From positions 1 to 6,234 of the forward strand of contig JAABRW010000047.1 of assembly GCA_011390695.1 (NCBI GenBank): DNA of 6,234 nt, given 5' to 3'. The notes beneath the pieces are model-generated. The model did no database searches. It was not told where the DNA came from and saw nothing but the letters and a program-made list of their open reading frames with translations. This DNA is from Desulfotignum sp. (lineage in GTDB: Bacteria > Desulfobacterota > Desulfobacteria > Desulfobacterales > Desulfobacteraceae). Made by a program: the position numbers and the translations under genes. This document shows, in pieces, positions 1 to 5,188 of the stretch; position 1 is the first letter of the stretch, and each line of letters begins with the position of its first letter.

Positions 1-90
1 GATCCGGGCACCAAAAAAACCATCTGCTACACCATTACCACATATAAAGGAGACAGAAAATGGCAGCAGACACCTGTCCCATCTTCATGA
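1..90 (+). CDS. C-terminal end of an upstream gene, probably another DUF4139-family protein (partial)
   Basis: Frame 1 is open from the window edge to a TGA at 88-90 and encodes 29 residues. The start of this tail, PGTKKTICYTIT, resembles the closing beta-strand of DUF4139 proteins, typically of the form PGEKKTITYTV. It also lines up with KEKKTIDLTYKI near the C-terminus of the next gene. I therefore read it as the end of a tandem paralogue. It overlaps the next gene by 31 bp if that gene starts at 60, or by an ATGA junction if it starts at 87, so translational coupling is likely. The fragment is short, so the family call is an inference from one motif; the open frame and stop are seen directly. 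Confidence 0.55.
   Translation, partial: DPGTKKTICYTITTYKGDRKWQQTPVPSS
48..52 (+). promoter_or_regulatory. Ribosome binding site for the DUF4139 gene
   Basis: AGGAG sits 7 bp before the ATG at 60. It favours that start over the alternative ATG at 87, which overlaps the upstream TGA as ATGA but has no purine-rich site in front of it. Confidence 0.7.
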
Positions 91-1298
91 GACTGACCGG
101 GCATGCAGGGCTGGGCCAGAAAGCGCTTATAGCTGCATGGTTTATTCTGCTCACGGGCCTGGGCTGCATCCTTGCTGTGCCCGGTGCCTCTTTTGCCGGA
201 ACCCGGCTGGCAACCCTGCCTTTGCAGGAACAGGTTTTCATCCGCCTGGCCGGCCGGAACACGGCCCTGGTGCAGGAAAAACGGGTGCTCGCCCTGGTTG
301 CGGGTATCAACAAGATCGATTTTTCCTGGCAGAATGTTCACATCGATCCTGGTACAGTTTATCTGGACACCCTGGCAGATCCTGATGATATCACCCTTTT
401 GTCCATGGCCCGTGCTTCAGATGCATCTGCCCTTACGTGGGAACTATACAGCAGCAGGGACAAAGACCACACGGTTGTGATCTCCTATCTGCTGGCCGGA
501 CTGGACAACCTGGTCACCTACACCGCCCTGGCAGATGACCAGGAAAAAACCCTGAACCTGGATGCCCGCCTCATCCTGCGCAATTTTTCAGGGCAGGATT
601 TTGACAATGCCCTATTCTGGCTCACCCCGGACACTGTTTTCAACACCCGGCTGCAGCACCTTGAAACCCGGCAGGTTCTGTTTTTTGAACAAAAAAACCT
701 GCCAATGACCAAACACTACAAGTGGGATGGAAAAACCATGCCCCATGCCCCTGAAAACACCCCGCATGCCCCGGGCATTCCCACGGGATACAAGATCAAA
801 AACACCAGTGATGCAGGCCTGGGAACCTGTGATCTGGTTTCAGGAAAAACCAGAATATTTCAGGAAGACGGCCAGGAAGGCACCATATTTTCAGGAGAAG
901 ATGTGATGCCCTTTGTGCCCAAAGGGGACACCGCCTTTCTGAAAATCGGCAGCAGCCGGGATATCCTGGTGTTCAAGCGCAGACTACACAGTGAGCAGAA
1001 CCGGGTCCGGCGCAATAAAAAAGGGGCTGTCCAGGTATATGACAAGCTGATCACCGACCGGTACCTCCTGGAGAACACCAGGGCCGTTCCGGTGATGCTG
1101 ACCCTCACGGACACGATTCCCGGCCAGTGGGAGCCTGTGGAAATGGGCCATGCCTATACCCTCACAGACCACCAGACCCTGGAGTTTGATATCCTTCTTG
1201 ATGAAAAAGAAAAAAAAACCATTGATCTCACCTATAAGATTATAAACATATTTACCGGCAACTTTGCCCGGTATAACAAAATTGCACCAGGCAACTGA
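60..1298 (+). CDS. Secreted DUF4139 domain-containing protein
   Basis: This is a 412-residue protein of unknown molecular function, predicted to be exported. The N-terminus has a basic stretch, a hydrophobic core at about residues 22-40 and a possible signal peptidase site after SFA (44-46). Residues from about 57 fit the beta-rich DUF4139 pattern: ALVQEKRVLAL, then INKIDF and HIDPGTVYLDTL, then VISYLLAGLDN, and near the end LLENTRAVPVMLTLTDTIPG followed by QWE (about 336-358). A C-terminal strand KEKKTIDLTYKI completes the domain. DUF4139 proteins, often annotated with the mucoidy-inhibitor MuiA family, commonly carry an extra N-terminal DUF4140 and coiled coil; this protein is shorter and appears to lack them. 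The ATG at 60 has a good AGGAG site; the ATG at 87 would give a shorter, more typical signal peptide. It follows a probable paralogue and precedes a disulfide isomerase gene, which fits envelope work, but the role is not known. Confidence 0.8.
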   Translation: MAADTCPIFMRLTGHAGLGQKALIAAWFILLTGLGCILAVPGASFAGTRLATLPLQEQVFIRLAGRNTALVQEKRVLALVAGINKIDFSWQNVHIDPGTVYLDTLADPDDITLLSMARASDASALTWELYSSRDKDHTVVISYLLAGLDNLVTYTALADDQEKTLNLDARLILRNFSGQDFDNALFWLTPDTVFNTRLQHLETRQVLFFEQKNLPMTKHYKWDGKTMPHAPENTPHAPGIPTGYKIKNTSDAGLGTCDLVSGKTRIFQEDGQEGTIFSGEDVMPFVPKGDTAFLKIGSSRDILVFKRRLHSEQNRVRRNKKGAVQVYDKLITDRYLLENTRAVPVMLTLTDTIPGQWEPVEMGHAYTLTDHQTLEFDILLDEKEKKTIDLTYKIINIFTGNFARYNKIAPGN

Positions 1299-1318
1299 GA
1301 ATTTGGCTGCTGGGGGCA

Positions 1319-1360
1319 TTTTAGCTGTTAGCTGTTAGCTGTTAGCCGGTAGTAACCAGC
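1319..1360 (+). repeat. Degenerate 7-bp tandem repeat (heptad array 1)
   Basis: Six consecutive heptads can be read in phase. One TTTTAGC at 1319-1325 is followed by three identical TGTTAGC units (1326-1346) and then two decayed units (1347-1360). The array starts 20 bp after the DUF4139 stop and lies between two co-directional genes. It shares its first unit, TTTTAGC, and its period with the array at 3062-3117. No coding role is apparent. Confidence 0.85.
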
Positions 1361-1406
1361 AGGGAAAAATTTGTTATTGTTGACTGGAAGCTGATAACCG
1401 GGTATT

Positions 1407-1411
1407 GGAGG
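1407..1411 (+). promoter_or_regulatory. Ribosome binding site that fixes the start of the DsbC/G-like gene
   Basis: GGAGG lies 5 bp before the ATG at 1417. A TTG in the same frame at 1405 would extend the protein by four residues, but it lies upstream of this site and is not supported as a start. Confidence 0.8.
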
Positions 1412-1416
1412 AAATC

Positions 1417-2433
1417 ATGATTGTTCTGAATACACCAAGTTTTTGCGGTTCCCCATCATGGGGCCGCATGCTGGGGTTTCTGCCTGTTTTTGTATTATTG
1501 TACCTGGCCTGTTTTCTGTTTGTTACAGCAATTTTCCCCTGCCCGGGGCAGGCAGATGCCCCGGCACAATCTGTGGGACTGACCAGCGGTCAAAAAACAG
1601 GTTCAGCCCCTGAACTTGATGAGGCAGCACTCAAGGCCGGTATTGCCCAAAGGATCCGGATGACCCGGGGTGCCAAAGATGACCGGTACAAAACCTTCAG
1701 CCCGGATCTGGTGAAAATTGATGAAAAAATTTTTGTGCATATCCGGGGAATGGATTTTTTCGCAGCCAAAATAATATTGCACAACCCGGAAACCAAAGCG
1801 GTGGAAGAGGTGCTCTCCCTGATTGTGGACAAAACCGGCACCCTGCAGATCAGCGGGGTGCATGATCTGGCATCGGGCGCCAATCTGACGCAGAATGCTG
1901 TGAGCCGGCTCCAGCATGTGGATGTCCGGGACCTGCCGCCGGATTTTGGTAAAGAAATTTTCACCGGGGACGGTGCCCACACCGTTACCGCTGTCTCCGA
2001 TCCTTTCTGCCCCCACTGCCGCAAAGGATGGGAGTATATCAAGCTGCACCAGGACAAAATCAAAACATTCAGATTGGCCCATTTTCCTTTGAACCCTGCA
2101 GCACACGCCGCCTGCATGGTCATGGCTGATGCCCATCACCGGCAGTTCAGGGTGTTTGACATTGTTGATTTTGCCTATACCCAACTGCAATCCGCACCAG
2201 AACCGCAAAATATTCTGGCCCAGTATATGGAGGCGTTTCCGGAACTTGCAGAAGAATGGGGATCTGAACCGGTATCTGCCCTGTCATATCTGACAAAAAA
2301 ATTCGATTCTGTTGTCCAGAAAGAACGCAAAGCCGCCCAGACACTGGGAATCAATTCAACCCCTGTCTTTTTTGTGAATGATACCTATATCAGGGGGTTT
2401 CATGCCCGGAAAATGGACAATGCCATGCGGTAA
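1417..2433 (+). CDS. DsbC/DsbG-like periplasmic thiol:disulfide interchange protein
   Basis: This 338-residue exported thioredoxin-fold protein probably reduces or isomerises disulfides in periplasmic proteins. A hydrophobic signal segment spans about residues 18-40, with a likely cleavage site near GQA (44-46). The middle region contains VDKTGTLQISGVHDLASG and NLTQ, which recalls the N-terminal dimerisation domain of DsbC/DsbG. The catalytic domain follows with DPFCPHCRKG, active-site Cys198-Pro-His-Cys201, and the cis-proline loop NSTPVFF (Pro316). The CPHC dipeptide is that of DsbA, whereas E. coli DsbC has CGYC and DsbG CPYC, so the redox character could be more oxidising. At 338 residues it is about 100 longer than E. 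coli DsbC, mainly ahead of the catalytic domain. A further cysteine, C233, lies within the fold. No DsbD-like reductant is in the window. It could equally be annotated as a generic thioredoxin-domain protein. Confidence 0.85.
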   Translation: MIVLNTPSFCGSPSWGRMLGFLPVFVLLYLACFLFVTAIFPCPGQADAPAQSVGLTSGQKTGSAPELDEAALKAGIAQRIRMTRGAKDDRYKTFSPDLVKIDEKIFVHIRGMDFFAAKIILHNPETKAVEEVLSLIVDKTGTLQISGVHDLASGANLTQNAVSRLQHVDVRDLPPDFGKEIFTGDGAHTVTAVSDPFCPHCRKGWEYIKLHQDKIKTFRLAHFPLNPAAHAACMVMADAHHRQFRVFDIVDFAYTQLQSAPEPQNILAQYMEAFPELAEEWGSEPVSALSYLTKKFDSVVQKERKAAQTLGINSTPVFFVNDTYIRGFHARKMDNAMR

Positions 2434-2468
2434 AAAACAGGCAACAAAAGCTGTGTCCGGCAAAAATA

Positions 2469-3005
2469 CTAGCGTATTGACCAGCCCCGGTCATCTTCAT
2501 TGGGATCATAGGGATTGAATATTTCCACCACACCGGTTTCAGGGTTTATCCGCACCGGTGTATAATAATAGTAGGAAAACCATACACCAATTTTGTTTCC
2601 TTTGTGATCCAGGATGTCTGCGGTCCGCATCCGGGTGGCATCAGGGTGAAGATTACTCAGGTCACTGATTTTTTGATATACCTGGTCCATGGTATCAATT
2701 TTAAACCAGAGCCGGGAGTTGAACCGGTATTTTTTGTTTATACCCACCACCGCATAAGGCAGACCCGACCTGCCGCTGTAATAATACTGGTAGGTTTCAG
2801 CAAGGGATCTGGTATGATACTGCTCCTGGGTTGCAGGACTTGAAACAAGCTCTCCATAAGATCCCATACAGCCGGCAATCATGGCAAAAGCCGCCAGCAG
2901 TAACGCACAGATTGCTGTGGACAGCCATCTGCCGTGAGGGCTGTTTTTGTTCTGAAAGATTTTTTCAGCAACATGTCTGTAATGCGTATAAAATAAATTT
3001 GTCAT
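2469..3005 (-). CDS. Putative lipoprotein of unknown function, tyrosine-rich
   Basis: This 178-residue protein has a long basic N-region, a hydrophobic segment at about 28-44 and a lipobox MIAGC with the lipidated cysteine predicted at position 46, so it should be anchored in a membrane facing the periplasm. The mature part has tyrosine clusters at QYYYSG (73-78) and SYYYYTPV (144-151), plus the stretch YAVVGINKKYRF (84-95). Residues WFKIDTMDQVYQKISDL (100-116) look helical. The C-terminus is rich in Pro, Asn and Asp. I do not recognise a named family, though the pattern of YYYSG followed by an A-V-V-G-I strand and W-F-K-I recalls small lipoproteins seen in other proteobacteria. The ATG at 3005 has AGGAGGG 5 bp upstream (3011-3017). 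The gene converges on the disulfide isomerase gene with a 35-bp gap. Confidence 0.8.
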   Translation of the reverse strand: MTNLFYTHYRHVAEKIFQNKNSPHGRWLSTAICALLLAAFAMIAGCMGSYGELVSSPATQEQYHTRSLAETYQYYYSGRSGLPYAVVGINKKYRFNSRLWFKIDTMDQVYQKISDLSNLHPDATRMRTADILDHKGNKIGVWFSYYYYTPVRINPETGVVEIFNPYDPNEDDRGWSIR

Positions 3006-3030
3006 TTAAACCCTCCTGTAATAACACCCA

Positions 3031-3044
3031 TGCCCTGACGGGCA
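3031..3044 (-). other. Small hairpin in the leader of the lipoprotein gene
   Basis: TGCCC and GGGCA form a 5-bp stem around a 4-base loop, ending 13 bp upstream of the ribosome site of the lipoprotein gene. No T-run follows on either strand, so it is not a simple terminator. It might stabilise or shield the leader, but it could be chance. Confidence 0.3.
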
Positions 3045-3051
3045 CAACAAA

Positions 3052-3125
3052 ATATGAAAGCTTTTAGCTTTTAGCTGAGTACTGACGGCTGATGGCTGAG
3101 TACTGATGGCTGACGGCTTTCATAT
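3052..3125. repeat. Heptad array 2 enclosed by a perfect 10-bp inverted repeat
   Basis: ATATGAAAGC (3052-3061) and GCTTTCATAT (3116-3125) are exact reverse complements. Between them eight in-phase heptads run from 3062 to 3117, the last overlapping the right arm by two bases: two TTTTAGC units, then two 21-bp blocks (3076-3096 and 3097-3117). Each block begins with TGAGTAC and continues with TGACGGC and TGATGGC, in opposite orders in the two blocks. AGTACT palindromes fall at 3078-3083 and 3099-3104. The element occupies the spacer between apt and the lipoprotein gene, both on the minus strand. On the minus strand the inverted repeat is followed by TTTTG, so a weak terminator role for apt is possible, but the 54-base loop makes that doubtful. 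Confidence 0.85.
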
Positions 3126-3140
3126 AAAAATGATTCACGG

Positions 3141-3662
3141 TTATTCGCCTTCAAATTCAACCATGGAAAATACCGGACAGCCTGTTATCTGTTCCCTGCC
3201 TTTCAGGTCGGGCAGCTCAACAATAAAGGCACATTCCACAATATCTCCTCCCAGTTTTCGAACCAGTTTCACTGTGGCGCCAACTGTGCCCCCTGTGGCA
3301 ATCAAATCATCCACAATAACCACTTTTTCTCCGGGTACGATGCTGTCCTGATGGATTTCAAGGGTGTCTGTACCATACTCCAGATCATAATTTTCCTGAA
3401 TGATCCTGAAGGGCAGTTTTCCGACTTTTCTTACCGGTACAAATCCGATGCCAAGTTTATAGGCCAGTACACCGCCGAACACAAATCCCCGGGCATCAAT
3501 GCCCACAATTTTATCAATGCCTTTGTCACAGTATCTTTGGAAAAGAATGTCACAGGAATGTTTAAACGCCTCAGGGTCCTGCATCAGGGTGGTCAAGTCC
3601 CTGAAAACAACACCCGGAATAGGCCAGTCCGGAATACTTCTGATGGTTTTTTTGAGATTCAT
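3141..3662 (-). CDS. apt: Adenine phosphoribosyltransferase
   Basis: This cytoplasmic purine-salvage enzyme converts adenine and PRPP to AMP and pyrophosphate. The 173 residues are full length for the family (about 170-183). Visible signatures are IPDWPIPGVVFRDLTTLM (10-27), the GIDARGF segment (54-60), the flexible loop region PVRKVGKLP (76-84), YDLEYGTDTLEIH (92-104) and the PRPP-binding motif VVIVDDLIATGGT (114-126). The Arg or Tyr that often follows KLP is Phe here. The start is the ATG at 3662; AGGAGG lies 13 bp upstream (3676-3681), which is farther than usual, and no alternative start codon lies between them. It sits 129 bp downstream of the SAM hydroxide adenosyltransferase gene on the same strand, so the two may share a transcript. 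The spacer also holds a TTGACA and CATAAT-like stretch on the minus strand, but at poor spacing, so a private promoter is unproven. Confidence 0.96.
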   Translation of the reverse strand: MNLKKTIRSIPDWPIPGVVFRDLTTLMQDPEAFKHSCDILFQRYCDKGIDKIVGIDARGFVFGGVLAYKLGIGFVPVRKVGKLPFRIIQENYDLEYGTDTLEIHQDSIVPGEKVVIVDDLIATGGTVGATVKLVRKLGGDIVECAFIVELPDLKGREQITGCPVFSMVEFEGE

Positions 3663-3791
3663 TTGCGCTGTTGTGCCTCCTGAGCAATTATGTAAGATGT
3701 CAATCTGCCGACGGCGGTTTTCAGCAGGATGTTCATTGGTGTAATTTGCGCCAACTTCCCATTACATAGCATTTTTCATTGCCCGGCACAA

Positions 3792-4613
3792 TTAAATATC
3801 ATTGGATGCGGTATTGCCTTTTTCCATCAATAATATTTTGTCCTGCCTGGAAACAGTGAGCATTTTTGCAGCATGCCCGTTTTTTACGGCAATTTCCAAA
3901 TACCCATTGGATGCGGTGAGGACAAAGGGCTGGTTATCCGGGGCCGATGCATAGGTCTGGTAATATCCGGTAATGGCTGTATCCCTGATTTGCAGACAAA
4001 ACCCCTTGTCAACAAAGGGTTTGAAATTTTCCCGGGTCAAATTTAAACCGATATTGCCAAAAGTATCAATGTGACGCACGGTCAACAGCAGTCCCTTGTC
4101 AACAGGTTCAGGTGCATCCGGTACAAAGCGGGTGAGCTCTTTTGCAGGCTCTCCAAAGGCAGCCGGCGCTATACCTGTGGAAAGATGGGCTGCAACCGGA
4201 GCAAATATATCCCGGCCGTGGAACGTGGAACTGACACAGGAAAGAAAATACCGGGAACGGGTCAGGTGCACCACATTTTTGATGCTGTTTCTCCGGGCTG
4301 CCTGCCACAGGAGGCCGTTGTCCGGCCCCACCATGAAATAATCACAGGTTTCCACCAGAACAGGTCTGCGCAATGATCCCACCCCTGGATCCACCACTGC
4401 ACAGAAAATCGTACCCCCGGGAAAATAATCCATGGCAGTATCCAGCATAACAGCCCCGTAACCGACGTCCCGAGGCGGGATTTTGTGACACAGATCCACG
4501 ATCACTGCCCCGGGATTGATGGACAGGATAACCCCTTTGAGAATGCCGACAAAAGGATCAATATCGCCAAAATCCGTAAGCAGTGTGATGGGACCGGGTG
4601 TAAACGTGTGCAT
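3792..4613 (-). CDS. S-adenosyl-L-methionine hydroxide adenosyltransferase (SAM_HAT, DUF62 family)
   Basis: Enzymes of this family use water or hydroxide to split S-adenosylmethionine into adenosine and methionine; relatives are the SAM fluorinase and chlorinase. The 273-residue protein is full length. It has the N-terminal TLLTDFGDIDPFVGILKG (10-27), VVDPGVGSLRRP (73-84), GPDNGLL (96-102), STFHGRDIFAP (129-139), the inter-domain HIDTFGNIGLN (181-191) and the C-terminal SNGYLEIAVKNGHAAKML (235-252). Asp75, Arg82 and His132 sit where the Asp-Arg-His water-activating triad of the hydrolase group is expected, which argues for hydrolase rather than halogenase. The ATG at 4613 has AGGAGG 5 bp upstream (4619-4624). 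It is divergent from the response regulator gene and followed by apt on the same strand, suggesting adenosine/adenine recovery, although a nucleosidase or phosphorylase would be needed to connect the two reactions. Confidence 0.93.
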   Translation of the reverse strand: MHTFTPGPITLLTDFGDIDPFVGILKGVILSINPGAVIVDLCHKIPPRDVGYGAVMLDTAMDYFPGGTIFCAVVDPGVGSLRRPVLVETCDYFMVGPDNGLLWQAARRNSIKNVVHLTRSRYFLSCVSSTFHGRDIFAPVAAHLSTGIAPAAFGEPAKELTRFVPDAPEPVDKGLLLTVRHIDTFGNIGLNLTRENFKPFVDKGFCLQIRDTAITGYYQTYASAPDNQPFVLTASNGYLEIAVKNGHAAKMLTVSRQDKILLMEKGNTASNDI

Positions 4614-4623
4614 ATCTGCCTCC

Positions 4624-4635
4624 TGAAAATTTTCA
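4624..4635. promoter_or_regulatory. Perfect 12-bp palindrome over the predicted start of SAM_HAT transcription
   Basis: TGAAAATTTTCA is its own reverse complement. It lies just downstream of the minus-strand -10 box (4640-4645), covers the expected transcription start near 4633 and touches the ribosome site (4619-4624). That position would suit a repressor operator. AT-rich palindromes of this size also arise by chance, so function is unproven. Confidence 0.35.
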
Positions 4636-4639
4636 AAAC

Positions 4640-4668
4640 AGTATACATGGAATTTCAGTTAAAATCAG
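4640..4668 (-). promoter_or_regulatory. Candidate sigma70-type promoter for the SAM_HAT gene
   Basis: On the minus strand a -10 TATACT (4640-4645, 5 of 6 to consensus) is preceded at 17 bp by a weak -35 CTGATT (4663-4668, 3 of 6). Transcription would start near 4633 and give a leader of about 20 bases containing the AGGAGG site. Its -35 overlaps that of the opposing promoter. Confidence 0.45.
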
Positions 4669-4687
4669 CCACAAAAAATGCTATACT
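4659..4687 (+). promoter_or_regulatory. Candidate sigma70-type promoter for the response regulator gene
   Basis: TTAAAA (4659-4664, 4 of 6) and TATACT (4682-4687, 5 of 6) are separated by 17 bp, and a TG one base before the -10 gives an extended -10 form. Transcription would start near 4694, leaving a leader of about 62 bases. This promoter lies over the in-frame ATG at 4678, which argues against that ATG as the start of the response regulator. A TTGACA at 4697-4702 is a second possible -35 but lacks a well-placed -10. Confidence 0.55.
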
Positions 4688-4755
4688 GCTGCCGTTTTGA
4701 CAATGACTTCAGGGAAAAACCATATACATGCAAAAGACAAAAGGATACCTGCCTG

Positions 4756-5148
4756 ATGAATATTCTCGTGGTGGATGATGAGATAGTAAGCCGGAAAAAA
4801 ATGATGAAGATTCTTTCCGGGTTCGGCACCTGTGACGGGGTAAAAACCGGAAAAGGTGCTTTGCGGGCCGTAAAAACAGCATTGGAAAACTGGCAGCTCT
4901 ATAACCTGATTACCCTGGACGTTTCCATGCCTGATATCAACGGGGTAGATGTGCTGACCGCTGTACGGAAAATGGAAGCAGACCGGGGCCTTACAGATGA
5001 AGAGAAGACCAAAATTTTGATGGTAACCTCCCATTCCGACATTGAAACTGTAAAAGCATGTGTGGGAAAATGTGACGGATACATCATCAAACCCTTTAAC
5101 AAGGAAGTCATGACCGATAAAATAAAAAAGACCGGTCTGCTGGGCTGA
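4756..5148 (+). CDS. Single-domain response regulator (CheY-like receiver)
   Basis: This is a cytoplasmic phospho-acceptor protein of 130 residues with no output domain. The receiver pattern is complete: acidic pocket Asp7-Asp8-Glu9 in ILVVDDE, phospho-acceptor Asp55 in LITLDVSMPDINGVDV (51-66), switch residue Thr91 in ILMVTSHSD (87-95), and Lys112 in IIKPFN (110-115). The segment MEADRGLTDEEKTKIL (73-88) is a longer-than-usual loop before beta-4. The start at 4756 puts MNILVVDDE at the N-terminus, as normal for the fold; an upstream in-frame ATG at 4678 would add 26 residues unlike a receiver and lies within the predicted promoter. The ribosome site is modest, AAAAGGA at 4739-4745. No histidine kinase is in the window. 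It probably works by protein-protein contact or in a phosphorelay. A CYTH protein gene follows after 40 bp. Confidence 0.92.
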   Translation: MNILVVDDEIVSRKKMMKILSGFGTCDGVKTGKGALRAVKTALENWQLYNLITLDVSMPDINGVDVLTAVRKMEADRGLTDEEKTKILMVTSHSDIETVKACVGKCDGYIIKPFNKEVMTDKIKKTGLLG

Positions 5149-5173
5149 ATGTATAGCTGAATGTATAACTGAA
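5144..5173 (+). repeat. Short tandem duplication, 12-bp unit, at the end of the response regulator gene
   Basis: GCTGAATGTATA occurs twice without interruption (5144-5155 and 5156-5167), followed by a partial copy ACTGAA (5168-5173). The first copy includes the TGA stop of the response regulator (5146-5148). The repeat fills most of the 40-bp gap to the CYTH gene. It looks like a slippage duplication; no coding role is seen. Confidence 0.8.
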
Positions 5174-5188
5174 AAAAGCGTTAATGCC

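Noticed and set aside
1371..1408. Possible promoters for the DsbC/G-like gene (TTGTTA with GATAAC at 16 bp, or TTGACT with TATTGG at 17 bp)
   Set aside because: The first is weak at both boxes, and the second would place the -10 on the ribosome site; neither is good enough to annotate.
1590..2208. Two overlapping open frames on the minus strand opposite the DsbC/G-like gene
   Set aside because: They lie inside a well-supported plus-strand gene and show no family motif; treated as shadows.
3062..3117. Heptad array considered as a CRISPR array
   Set aside because: Units are 7 bp and contiguous, with no repeat-spacer alternation, and no cas genes are present.
3052..3125. Inverted repeat considered as an intrinsic terminator for apt
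   Set aside because: The loop would be 54 bases and the stem AT-rich, and only four T follow on the minus strand; listed as a repeat instead.
3740..3766. TGTAAT and ATTACA, 6-bp inverted repeat in the spacer upstream of apt
   Set aside because: It is short with a 15-base gap and not adjacent to a convincing promoter; likely chance.
4678..4755. Upstream in-frame extension of the response regulator from the ATG at 4678
   Set aside because: The ATG lies inside the predicted promoter, the added 26 residues do not resemble a receiver N-terminus, and MNILVVDDE at 4756 is canonical.
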